DNA from: Streptomyces roseicoloratus
Lineage (GTDB): Bacteria; Actinomycetota; Actinomycetes; Streptomycetales; Streptomycetaceae
Reading direction: 5' to 3'
Length of the DNA: 64,000 bases
Assembly: GCF_004117935.1 (NCBI RefSeq)
Contig: NZ_SDOY01000172.1
Location: 78,561-142,560, forward strand
In this document: piece by piece, positions 10,304-18,500 of the stretch
Numbering within the stretch: the first letter of the stretch is position 1
Layout: the number at the start of each line of letters is the position of its first letter
Program-made: the position numbers and the translations under genes
Notes under the pieces: generated by a model
Told to the model about the DNA's origin: nothing
Database searches by the model: none
The model's input: the letters and a program-made list of their open reading frames with translations, nothing else

Positions 10304-10330
10304 CGAACATCGGAATCGCTCGCATGTTCG
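10304..10330. promoter_or_regulatory. Inverted repeat upstream of the AlkB-like gene
   Basis: CGAACAT and ATGTTCG flank a 13-nt spacer. A TATCCT -10-like box at 10341-10346 lies 7 nt before the ATG, so the mRNA may be nearly leaderless. The half-site resembles the GAAC/GTTC arms of actinobacterial LexA boxes, but the spacing is wrong for one. Confidence 0.35.
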
Positions 10331-10352
10331 ATCCCTCGTCTATCCTGGACGC

Positions 10353-11000
10353 ATGACAGCGGCACGACCCGACATCCCCGGCTTCCAGGGCTCCCTCTTC
10401 GACCAGGGCTCCGACATCGGACCCGGCCCGCTGGACGGCATCCGGCGCACCGAGCTCGGTGACGGCGCATGGGTCGACCACCTGCCCGGCTGGTTCCACG
10501 GCGCCGACGCGCTGTTCGAGGAACTGGTCGCGGGCGTGCCCTGGCAGGCCGAGGAGCGCACGATGTACGAGAACGTGGTGGCCGTCCCCCGCCTGCTCGC
10601 CTCCTACCGCGAGGGCGCCCCGCTGCCGCACCCCGCGCTCGTCGAGGCCCGGACGACGCTCGACGCCCACTACGCCGACGAGCTCGGCGAGCCCTTCGTC
10701 ACCGCCGGGCTCTGCCTCTACCGCGACGGCCGCGACAGCGTCGCCTGGCACGGCGACCGCACCGGCCGCTCCGCCACCCAGGACACGATGGTCGCGATCC
10801 TCGCCCTCGGCGACCCGCGTGACCTCGCCTTCCGCCCGCGCGGCGGCGGCCCGGTGGCCCTCCGGCTGCCGTCGGGTCACGGCGACCTGCTGGTCATGGG
10901 CGGCTCCTGCCAGCGCACCTGGGAACACGCCGTACCGAAGACCACCCGCGCCGTCGGACCCCGGATCAGCGTCCAGTTCCGCACCCGTGGGGTGCGCTGA
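10353..11000 (+). CDS. AlkB-like 2-oxoglutarate/Fe(II)-dependent dioxygenase
   Basis: A 215-residue protein with the iron ligands of the AlkB family: His133 and Asp135 in WHGDR and His192 in TWEHAVP. The 2-oxoglutarate-binding Arg204/Arg210 are in the RISVQFR strand. Relatives remove alkyl groups from damaged DNA or RNA bases by oxidative demethylation in the cytoplasm. It stands alone, after the disrupted NmrA-like gene and convergent with the export cassette. Its own promoter with an inverted repeat lies just upstream. Confidence 0.87.
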   Translation: MTAARPDIPGFQGSLFDQGSDIGPGPLDGIRRTELGDGAWVDHLPGWFHGADALFEELVAGVPWQAEERTMYENVVAVPRLLASYREGAPLPHPALVEARTTLDAHYADELGEPFVTAGLCLYRDGRDSVAWHGDRTGRSATQDTMVAILALGDPRDLAFRPRGGGPVALRLPSGHGDLLVMGGSCQRTWEHAVPKTTRAVGPRISVQFRTRGVR

Positions 11001-11081
11001 CCGCCGAGGCCGAGGCCGAGGCCGGGGCCGAGCCCGCGGCCGTGTGCGCGGTCGGCCGGGCCGGCAGCCGGGGACCGCCGG

Positions 11082-14033
11082 TCAGCGCAGCTGGCGCCGC
11101 ACCAGCTCGTGGAACAGGCCGTCCGGGTCCGCGAGCAGCTCGGCGGGCGTGCCCTGCTGGACGACGCGCCCGTCCGCCATCGCCACCACCCGGTCCGCGC
11201 CCATCACCGTGGACAGGCGGTGGGCGATCACGACCCGGGTCGTGCGCAGGGCCCGGGTCGACTCGATGACCACGCGCTGGGCCTCGTTGTCGAGCGCGCT
11301 GGTCGCCTCGTCGAGGAACAGGATGCGCGGCTTGCGGATCAGGGCCCGGGCGATCATCAGCCGCTGCCGCTGGCCGCCGGAGATCGTGCCGCCGCCGTCC
11401 GACAGCATCGTGTGCAGGCCCATCGGCATCGCCCGCACGTCGTCGGCGAGACCGGCGAGGGCGACCGCCTCCCAGACCTCCTCCAGCGTGTACGCCTCCG
11501 CGCCGCGCACACAGTCCAGGATCGAGCCCGTCAGCGGCTGCGCGTGCTGGAGCACCACACCGCACTGACGGCGCACCGCCGCCTGGTCCAGCGCCGCCAG
11601 GTCCTGACCGTCGTAACGGACCGCGCCCTCGGTGGGCCGGTCGAAGCCGATGAGCAGCCGCAGCAGCGTCGACTTGCCGCAGCCGCTCGCCCCGACCACC
11701 GCCACGAACTCCCCGGCGCCCACGGTGAGGTCGACGCCGTCCAGCACCAGCGGGCCGTCCTCGCCGTACCGGTACGACAGCTGCCGGGCCTCGATCGCGC
11801 CGCTCAGCACGCCCGGACGGGCCGCGCCGCCGCGCACCTCGGGCGCCTCGCGCAGGATCGGCTCGACCTGCTCGAACACGGGCAGCACGGCGGCGACCGA
11901 CAGGAGCGCGCCCGTCAGCTGGGTGACCGAGGCCAGCAGCATCGTCAGCGCCGTGGAGAAGGTGAGGAACCCGGCCGCCGACATCGTGCCCCGGGCCGGA
12001 CCGGCGAGCAGCACGAACATCACCAGGGTGCACAGCGGCAGACAGACCGCGCCGATGACCGTGACGGCGTTCTGGATCCGTCCGGCCCGCTGCTGCAGCA
12101 CCCGGGTCCGGGCGAACTCCCGCGCCCAGGCCGCGTAGGCGAAGCTCTCCGCCGCCGCGACCCGCAGCTTCGGGAGCCCGCGCAGGGTCTGGAACGCCTG
12201 GTTGTCGAGCCGGTTGCCGAGCTCCACGAGGCGCCGCTGGTACCGCAGCTGCCACAGACCGAGCCCGAGCAGCACCGCGGCGACCACCAGCAGCATCGCG
12301 AGGGCCACAAGCCCCAGCGGCACGCTGTGCGCGAGCAGCAGCACCAGGTTCACGCCGCCCACCGCGCCCGCCTGGAGGCAGACCGGGGCCACGCCGGACA
12401 GCATGCGGCGGATGACGCCGATGCCGAGGGCCGCGTTGGCGAGCTCACCGGTCGAACGGCCGGTGAAGAAGGTCGTCGGCAGCCGCAGCAGCCGGTCCCA
12501 GACGGCCGGCTGGAGCGTGGCCTCGATCCGGCCCTCCATCCGCAGCAGGGCCACGTTCTGCAACAGCATGAACGCGGCCGACACCACCGCCGCCGCGACC
12601 AGCGCCAGAGCCGTCCGCACGATCAGGCCGCTCTCGCCGGCCGGCACGTAAGCGCCCAGGACCCGCCCGGTCGCCAGCGGCACCGTCGCGCCGAGGACCA
12701 CCGACACCAGACCGCCCAGCAGCAGGTCCCTCAGCTCCAGGCGGGTGCCACGGGCACAGAAGCGCAGCAGCCGCACCAGACCGAGCCGGCCCTCAGGCAG
12801 CGGCCGGTAGAACATCACCGCCCGGTCCTCGAAGCCGGCCGCCTCGTCCGCGCCGATCCGCTCGCGCCGCCCACCGGGCCGGTCGACCGCCACGTAGCGG
12901 CCGCGCCGCCACAGCAGCGCCACCGGCGCGCCGTCCCGCTCCCGGCGGCCCACCAGAGGGCCCGCGTTCTCCCGCCACCAGCGCCCGCGCAGCCCGATCT
13001 CCCGGGTGCGGACGCGGGCGGCGAGCGCGATCCGCTCCACCGGGTCGAGCCGCTCGTCACCCGCGGCCGCCGCGGCCCCGCCGACCGTCTCCGGGAGAGC
13101 GATCCGGGCGTCCGCCGCGACCAGCCGGCACACCGCCAGCGTGGCGTCGGCGTCACCCCCGCCGCGCGACCGCCCGCCGTGCCGGCCGAGGGCCGCGAGC
13201 AGCGTCCGGTCCGCCTCGCTGCCGGCCGCCCGGCCCGCCGCGAGACCCGCCGCCGTCCGGTCCTCCTGCGCCCGCTCCCGCTCCTCGATCCAGCCGTCCA
13301 GGGCGTGGAGCAGCCGGTACTGCTGCTCCACCATGCCCTGCCACAGCGCCGCGTCCACGAGCAGGGTGCCTGCCGCGGCCGACTCGTACACCGCGCCGTA
13401 CGCCAGGCTCCCGGGCGGCACCCGCATCCACACGACCTCGTCGTCCGTGACGACGTCCGGCCCGCCGGTCCGGTCGTCGAGCGGCGCCTCGTACAGGACC
13501 CGCAGACCGCGCCCCACGCCGAGCGCGAACGCATCCTCCAGCGGACTCGCGACCGGCGCGCCGGACCCGTACGAGCCGTTGGTGACCGCCCCGTACCAGC
13601 CGGGCGTACCGGATTCGTACCAGCCGGGCGCGCCGCCTTCGTACCGGCCGGGCTCCGGCCGGTACAGCTCGCGCAGGTCGACGCGGCGCAGCAGGCACTC
13701 CGCGGAAGGCCGGCCGACCAGGGTGTGCCGGGGGCCCTCGGCCGGACCGAGCAGCAGCGCGCCGGCGCCGACCCGGCCGAGGAAGTGCCAGGCCCCGGCG
13801 CCGGCCGCGTCCACCGCGAACAGGTCCAGGCTGCCGTGCGCCACCAGCCACAGCACGGACGGCCCTTCCAGGGACAGCGCGCGCAGACCCGAGCAGTCCA
13901 CGCCCGCGCCGAGCCCGCCGAACGCGGCGAGCACCGGGTCCTGCGGGTGCGCGCCGGAGGCCCCGGCCTCGGGACCGGCGGAGCACCCGGCCATCGCGGC
14001 GGGGCCGGGCGTGACGGAGCGGGGCGTGGTCAT
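11082..14033 (-). CDS. NHLM-type peptide export ABC transporter, cNMP-like/permease/ATPase fusion
   Basis: A 983-residue protein. The first 150 or so residues look like a cyclic-nucleotide-binding-type beta domain, followed by a long linker. The membrane domain (about residues 420-700) has six hydrophobic segments. The ATPase follows, with Walker A GASGCGKST, signature TISGGQRQRL and Walker B ILFLDEATSALD. This is the layout of the second ABC subunit of NHLM peptide export systems, which lacks a peptidase domain and is thought to form a heterodimer with the peptidase-bearing subunit. It begins 1 nt after that gene's stop. Last gene of the cassette. Confidence 0.88.
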   Translation of the reverse strand: MTTPRSVTPGPAAMAGCSAGPEAGASGAHPQDPVLAAFGGLGAGVDCSGLRALSLEGPSVLWLVAHGSLDLFAVDAAGAGAWHFLGRVGAGALLLGPAEGPRHTLVGRPSAECLLRRVDLRELYRPEPGRYEGGAPGWYESGTPGWYGAVTNGSYGSGAPVASPLEDAFALGVGRGLRVLYEAPLDDRTGGPDVVTDDEVVWMRVPPGSLAYGAVYESAAAGTLLVDAALWQGMVEQQYRLLHALDGWIEERERAQEDRTAAGLAAGRAAGSEADRTLLAALGRHGGRSRGGGDADATLAVCRLVAADARIALPETVGGAAAAAGDERLDPVERIALAARVRTREIGLRGRWWRENAGPLVGRRERDGAPVALLWRRGRYVAVDRPGGRRERIGADEAAGFEDRAVMFYRPLPEGRLGLVRLLRFCARGTRLELRDLLLGGLVSVVLGATVPLATGRVLGAYVPAGESGLIVRTALALVAAAVVSAAFMLLQNVALLRMEGRIEATLQPAVWDRLLRLPTTFFTGRSTGELANAALGIGVIRRMLSGVAPVCLQAGAVGGVNLVLLLAHSVPLGLVALAMLLVVAAVLLGLGLWQLRYQRRLVELGNRLDNQAFQTLRGLPKLRVAAAESFAYAAWAREFARTRVLQQRAGRIQNAVTVIGAVCLPLCTLVMFVLLAGPARGTMSAAGFLTFSTALTMLLASVTQLTGALLSVAAVLPVFEQVEPILREAPEVRGGAARPGVLSGAIEARQLSYRYGEDGPLVLDGVDLTVGAGEFVAVVGASGCGKSTLLRLLIGFDRPTEGAVRYDGQDLAALDQAAVRRQCGVVLQHAQPLTGSILDCVRGAEAYTLEEVWEAVALAGLADDVRAMPMGLHTMLSDGGGTISGGQRQRLMIARALIRKPRILFLDEATSALDNEAQRVVIESTRALRTTRVVIAHRLSTVMGADRVVAMADGRVVQQGTPAELLADPDGLFHELVRRQLR

Positions 14034-14034
14034 C

Positions 14035-16356
14035 TCAGTGCTCCCTGACCAGATGGGCGTACGGGCCGCCCGCGGCCACCAGACCGGCGTGCCGCCCGCG
14101 TTCCACGACCGTGCCCCGGTCGAGCACCAGGATCTCGTCGCTGTCGCGCACGGTGCTCAGCCGGTGGGCGATGACCACGCAGGCGCAGCCGCGCCGCCGC
14201 AGGTTGTCCATGACCTCTCGTTCGGTCACCGCGTCCAGGGCGCTGGTCACTTCGTCGAGGACCAGCACGCTCGGGTCGCGGACCAGGGCCCGGGCGAGTT
14301 CCAGCCGTTGCCGCTGCCCGCCGGAGAAGTTCCGGCCGTCCTGCTCGACCCGGCTGTGGATGCCGCCGGGACGGCGGGAGACCACGTCCAGGACGGCGGC
14401 GTCCGCGAGCGCCGCGACGACCGCCTCGTCCGGCACCGACGGGTCCCAGAGGGCCACGTTGTCGCGGACGGTGCCCTCGAAGAGGAAGACGTCCTGGTCG
14501 ACGAAGGACACCGAGGCGGCGAGCGCGCCGCGCGGGATGTCCGCGAGCGGCATCCCGTCGATCCGGACGGCGCCCTCCCACGGCGCGTACAGACCGGCGA
14601 TCAGCCGCGAGACCGTGGACTTCCCGCTGCCCGAGCCGCCGACCAGCGCGACCTGCTGCCCGGGACCGACCGCGAGCGAGAAGTCCTTCAGGAGCGGCGC
14701 GTCCAGCGGGCTGTAGCCGAAGGTGACCCCGTCGAGCTCCACGTGGCCGGTGAGCCTGCGAGCCCCGCCGGCGGGCTCGCGGCGGGTGTGGACCGGGTCG
14801 ACGGGGAAGTTCTCCACGTCCTTGAGCCGGGCGACGTCCGCCGCGAAGTCCTGGATGCGGCCCGCGACCGCGCCGAGCCGCGCGACGGGCGCGGTGAACC
14901 CGGTCACCAGGGACTGGAAGGCGACGAGCAGACCCACCGTCAGATGCCCTTCCACCGCCCGCAGTCCGCCGATCATCAGGATCAGCGCGCTGTTCAGCGC
15001 GGCCAGCGCGGGCGCCACGATCGCGAGCCACGCGCCCGGCACCCCGAGCCGCTGCTGCACGTCGAGCGTGACCGCGTGCTGCCCCGACCAGCGGCGGAAG
15101 AAGCCGTCCTCGCCGCCCGTGGCCTTGATCGTCTCGATCATCTGGAGACCGCCGTACGAGGTGCTGGTCAGCCGGGCGCTCTCGGCACGCAGCTTGTGCG
15201 TGCCCGTGGCCCGCACCCGCATCGTGATCCGCAGCGCCACCACGTTGAGCAGCGCCACACCGACTCCGACCAGGGTCAGCTGCGGGTCGTACGTCCACAG
15301 CAGCACCGCGTACAGCAGCACGACGACGGCGTCCACGCCCGCCGCCGACAGGTCGCGGGCGAGCGTCTCGGCGACCTGGTCGTTGGAGCGCAGCCGCTGC
15401 ACCAGGTCGGCCGGGCTGCGCTGGGCGTAGAAGGCGACCGGGAGGCGGAGCAGGTGCCGCAGGAAGCGGGCGCCGCCCAGGGTCGAGGAGACGATCCGCC
15501 CGCGCAGCAGGTTGCCCTGCTGGAGCGCGGTGAGCGCCGCCGTGAGGACCAGCGCGGTCGCCATCGCCGCGAACAGCACGCCGAGCAGCGAGGACTGCCC
15601 GCCGATGAGGAAGGTGTCGATGTACGTGCGGCTGAGCGCCGGCACCCAGGCTCCGACGGCCACGAGCAGCACGCTCGCCAGCACCGCGGCGGCCATCGTG
15701 CCCGAGGTGCCGCGCAACCGTGCCGGCACGGCGTCCAGGACGCCCGGCCGGCGGCCACCAGGCCGGAAACCGGCGCCCGGTTCGAGGACGAGCACGATGC
15801 CGGTGAAGGCGGCGTCGAAATCCTCCATCGGCACGAACCGCCGCCCCTTGGCCGGGTCGTTGACGTACACGCCGGACCGGCCGAGACGCCGGCCCATGCC
15901 CTCGTAGACGACGTAGTGGTTGAACTCCCAGAACAGCACGGCCGGTGCGACGACCTCCGCGAGCGCCGCCAGGCCCATCTGCATGCCCTTGGCCGTCAGA
16001 CCGTAACTCCGCGCCGCCTTCAGGAGGTTGCCGGCCCGGGAACCGTCGCGCGAGACGCCGCACGCGATCCGCAGCTCCTCCAGCGGCACGAACCGGCCGT
16101 GGTGCCCGAGCACCGTCGCGAGCGCCGCGGCGCCGCACTCCACGGCCTCCATCTGCAGCACGGTCGGGGTGCGGACGGTACGGGTCCGGCGGGCGCGGGG
16201 CGGGGCCGTGCGCGCCGGACGGCGCCGGGAGGCGGCCGCACGGGAGTTCTTCGCACGGGAGTTCTTCGCACGGGAGGTCTCCGTGCGGGAGGGGCTTTCG
16301 GGAGGGACCTGCTTGCTGGGCGTCTGCTGACGAGGGGACTTCTTGCGCGGGTTCAC
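14035..16356 (-). CDS. NHLM-type bacteriocin exporter with C39 leader peptidase
   Basis: A 773-residue ABC exporter. An unusual basic N-terminus of about 65 residues (repeated SRAKN from a 15-bp DNA repeat) precedes a C39 peptidase. Its catalytic Cys lies in MEAVECGAAAL, His in FNHYVVYEG and Asp in VNDPAKG. Then come a six-helix membrane domain and an ATPase (Walker A GGSGSGKST, signature NFSGGQRQR, Walker B VLVLDEVTSALD). The family cuts leaders after a double Gly and exports the released peptide. The GTG start overlaps the adaptor stop by 4 nt. The precursor upstream carries the matching Gly-Gly site. Confidence 0.92.
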   Translation of the reverse strand: MNPRKKSPRQQTPSKQVPPESPSRTETSRAKNSRAKNSRAAASRRRPARTAPPRARRTRTVRTPTVLQMEAVECGAAALATVLGHHGRFVPLEELRIACGVSRDGSRAGNLLKAARSYGLTAKGMQMGLAALAEVVAPAVLFWEFNHYVVYEGMGRRLGRSGVYVNDPAKGRRFVPMEDFDAAFTGIVLVLEPGAGFRPGGRRPGVLDAVPARLRGTSGTMAAAVLASVLLVAVGAWVPALSRTYIDTFLIGGQSSLLGVLFAAMATALVLTAALTALQQGNLLRGRIVSSTLGGARFLRHLLRLPVAFYAQRSPADLVQRLRSNDQVAETLARDLSAAGVDAVVVLLYAVLLWTYDPQLTLVGVGVALLNVVALRITMRVRATGTHKLRAESARLTSTSYGGLQMIETIKATGGEDGFFRRWSGQHAVTLDVQQRLGVPGAWLAIVAPALAALNSALILMIGGLRAVEGHLTVGLLVAFQSLVTGFTAPVARLGAVAGRIQDFAADVARLKDVENFPVDPVHTRREPAGGARRLTGHVELDGVTFGYSPLDAPLLKDFSLAVGPGQQVALVGGSGSGKSTVSRLIAGLYAPWEGAVRIDGMPLADIPRGALAASVSFVDQDVFLFEGTVRDNVALWDPSVPDEAVVAALADAAVLDVVSRRPGGIHSRVEQDGRNFSGGQRQRLELARALVRDPSVLVLDEVTSALDAVTEREVMDNLRRRGCACVVIAHRLSTVRDSDEILVLDRGTVVERGRHAGLVAAGGPYAHLVREH

Positions 16357-17123
16357 GGGAGCAGCCAGTCGACGGGGCGTTGCGAGGAGAGGTGGACGGC
16401 GCCGGTGACCGGCGTGCCGGAGTCGGCCGGTCCGGGGCCTTCGGGGGAGCGGGGCAGGCGCACGAGCACGGCCACCGGGTTGCCCTGCCGGGTGAACTCC
16501 GCCGCCAGCCCGTCGTCGCCGAGGAAGCCGCCGATCCGGGCGCGGGACTGCGGCGTGCGGCCCACGGCCGCGACCCGGCCGCGCAGCGTCCCGGCCCGGC
16601 CCGCGGTCGCCTGGCGGACCGTCACGTCGACGGCGGCGCCCGCACGGATTCCGGCGGCCTCGCCCGCCGGCACGTACAACACCGCCACCAGCGGTTCGCC
16701 GGGATCCGTGACCCGCTCGACGGCGGCCACGTCGGCGCCGGCCGTCACGACGGCGCCGGTACGGGCGAACAGGGCGGCCACCCGGCCGCCGGCCACGGCG
16801 CGCACGGGCCGGTCGCCGCGGTCCGTGCGGACGACGGCCAGCGGCTGCCCCGAGGCGACGGTCGTGCCCTCGGAGACCAGGACCTCGGTCACCTGGCCGG
16901 CCACCGGGCTCTGCAGCAGGTGGCGACCCTCGGCGGGGGTGAGGACGCCGGGCGCGGTCAGTTTCGACGTCACCGTGCCGGTGAACGCCCAGTACCCGGC
17001 GGCGGCCATCACGAGCACCGTGACGGCCAGGACGAGTCGCCCCTGGGGGCGGGCGAAACGCACGGGAAGATCGAGTTCCTCGGGGGACTGCAGGCGGGAA
17101 AGGGCCTTTTGGCGAAACTGCAT
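16353..17123 (-). CDS. HlyD-like adaptor of the peptide export cassette
   Basis: A 256-residue membrane-fusion-type protein. A cytoplasmic N-terminus of about 27 residues precedes one membrane helix (about 30-50). The rest is a beta-rich part with lipoyl-like halves (LLQSPVAGQVTEVLVSEG and PVRAVAGGRVAALFARTG). It is shorter than classical HlyD because there is little coiled coil, as in NHLM-type adaptors of Gram-positives. It should link the exporter to the cell exterior. It overlaps the exporter start by 4 nt, and lies 154 nt after the precursor gene with a strong hairpin between. Confidence 0.85.
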   Translation of the reverse strand: MQFRQKALSRLQSPEELDLPVRFARPQGRLVLAVTVLVMAAAGYWAFTGTVTSKLTAPGVLTPAEGRHLLQSPVAGQVTEVLVSEGTTVASGQPLAVVRTDRGDRPVRAVAGGRVAALFARTGAVVTAGADVAAVERVTDPGEPLVAVLYVPAGEAAGIRAGAAVDVTVRQATAGRAGTLRGRVAAVGRTPQSRARIGGFLGDDGLAAEFTRQGNPVAVLVRLPRSPEGPGPADSGTPVTGAVHLSSQRPVDWLLP

Positions 17124-17227
17124 GGCATTTCCCTTTCCTGCGGTGTGACCGTGGTGCGACCGCGATTTCCTTGCCGCGGCGGAACGACCGCGCGGCAGGG
17201 ACGACCGCCGACCGACCCGCCCCGGGT

Positions 17228-17267
17228 GCCGGGCCGCCCCGGGGCGTGTGCCCCGGGGCGGCCCGGC
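17228..17267 (-). terminator. Perfect 18-bp hairpin between precursor and export genes
   Basis: Two perfectly complementary 18-nt arms rich in G and C surround a GTGT loop, starting 11 nt after the precursor stop codon. There is no separate promoter visible in the 100 nt before the adaptor gene. This could act as an attenuator or mRNA 3' stabiliser, giving more precursor than exporter. Confidence 0.75.
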
Positions 17268-17277
17268 GGTGACTCGC

Positions 17278-17529
17278 TCAGAGACCGGCGATGCCGGTGA
17301 TGGCGCCGGTGTTCACCGAGACGCCGGTGACGCCCTGGACCAGGCCGGGAACGCCGTTGACCAGGCCCTCGACGTTCTGCACGGTCTGCAGGTTGCCGAC
17401 GGTGCCGAGCAGGTTGGCCACGTCGCCCGTCACGGCGCCGGCGAGCCCGCCCTGGACGCTGATGACACCGCCGGACACGGCGTCCAGCTCGGTGTCGGCG
17501 ATCTCGCGGGTCTCGATGTCGTTACGCAT
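17278..17529 (-). CDS. Double-glycine leader precursor peptide, bacteriocin-like
   Basis: 83 residues. The first 21 form an acidic leader, starting MRNDIETREIADTE and ending in ELDAVSGG, the classical site for C39 peptidases. The predicted 62-residue mature part begins VISVQGGLAG. It is very rich in Gly, Val and Leu, contains no Cys, Lys or Arg, and repeats short Val-Gly/Asn-Leu units, so it would be a neutral to acidic, hydrophobic, possibly membrane-active peptide. GAAAGGTG lies 7 nt before the ATG. No lanthionine, cyclodehydratase or radical-SAM gene is nearby, so an unmodified class II-type peptide is inferred. Confidence 0.85.
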   Translation of the reverse strand: MRNDIETREIADTELDAVSGGVISVQGGLAGAVTGDVANLLGTVGNLQTVQNVEGLVNGVPGLVQGVTGVSVNTGAITGIAGL

Positions 17530-17924
17530 GGAGCGCACCTTTCGTTCGGTGGGGGGAATCCGTCTGCCGCGGCGGGCCAGATCAAAGCACGCCAACGGGT
17601 GTACGAGCCAATTCCGTTGACGCCTTTTCCGCGCCATTCGCGCACCGTCGGAAGCCGCCCGTGCAGCATGTTTCACGTAATGGCGACAGCTTCTCCGCAG
17701 AGCGGAGTAACAGATTCCGGGGGGTGGTGAGGGGCAGGGGGCGAACCGGGCGAAGCCCGGCATCCGGCCCCGGGCCGTGTGCCGGTCCGGAGTGCGGTGG
17801 GGGAGACGCGGTTCAAGTCACCTCCACAATGTGCGGGTTCTCGTCAGGCGGTGACGAGTGCAGGGGGGAGGGCCGTGGAGCCCGGCGGCGGTGGGGCCCA
17901 CGGCCGCGGGGACCGACGACGCCC
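17530..17924. other. Leader/promoter region of the precursor gene; no gene seen
   Basis: The 170 bp before the precursor ATG are clearly less GC-rich than the surroundings and must hold the promoter for the export cassette. No convincing -10/-35 pair could be picked. Farther out I see no coding pattern on either strand. Confidence 0.5.
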
Positions 17925-18104
17925 GCGTGCCTTGGGACGGTGCGGGCGGGCGGCGCCCGCGTGCCTTGGGACGGTGCGGGCGGGCGGCGCCCGCGTGCCT
18001 TGGGACGGTGCGGGCCGGTGGGGTCCGCGTGCCTTGGGACGGTGCGGGGCCGGTGGGGTCCGCGCGCCTCGGGACGGTGCGGACGGGCGGCGCCCGCGCG
18101 CCTC
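17925..18104. repeat. 34-bp direct tandem repeat, five copies plus a partial sixth
   Basis: Units begin with GCGTGCC or GCGCGCC at 17925, 17959, 17993, 18027, 18062 and 18096 (spacing 34, 34, 34, 35, 34). All share TTGGGACGGTGCGG (the fifth with CTCGGG). The period is not a multiple of three, so a frame running through it changes repeat by repeat, which argues against coding. Confidence 0.9.
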
Positions 18105-18183
18105 ACGGCCGCGGCACATGCTCCGGCGGTGCTGCCGCGGCCCGGCCGTTCTCCCCTGCTCCGGCAGGCGCAAGAGGCACGGG

Positions 18184-18316
18184 ATGAACGTGCAGGTCAT
18201 CGCCGCCCCCTTCGGGCGGCAGCCGTGGGCCTCACGCCCCCCTGCCCGGCGCCGTCCACGACGTCCGCGCGACCCGCGAACACGGCATCGCCGACGCCCT
18301 CGCCGAGGCCGGGAGT
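18184..18316 (+). pseudogene. Possible remnant of an arginase/agmatinase-family gene
   Basis: MNVQVIAAPFG at the start looks like the first strand of ureohydrolases. After a one-base frame change the sequence continues with PGAVHDVRATREHG and IADALAEAG, which looks like the following helix. The similarity stops at about 18316 with no metal-binding motifs after it. I base this on pattern only, so it is tentative. Confidence 0.35.
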
Positions 18317-18500
18317 GCTCGACCACACGGATCACCAGCCTCGTCCAGGGCGTACTCGGCGTACTCACCCGTCATCCGACCTGCCCGAAGTGAGGAGGGG
18401 GAGCCGCTCCGTGCCGCTCACCGCCGCCGCGAATGCGGCCGCGGCACCTCGGTGCCGGTTCGCGCTGCCGCCGGTCCCGCGGGGCGTGGCCGGGGCGCTC

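Noticed and set aside
10304..10330. LexA (SOS) box before the AlkB-like gene
   Set aside because: Half-sites are right but separated by 13 nt instead of 4; kept only as an unnamed inverted repeat.
13006..17148. A 1380-codon open frame on the plus strand opposite the export cassette
   Set aside because: Arg/Ser/Pro-rich shadow of well-supported genes; no family pattern or ribosome site.
17925..18104. Could the 34-bp repeats be a CRISPR array?
   Set aside because: Units are directly adjacent without unique spacers and there are no cas genes.
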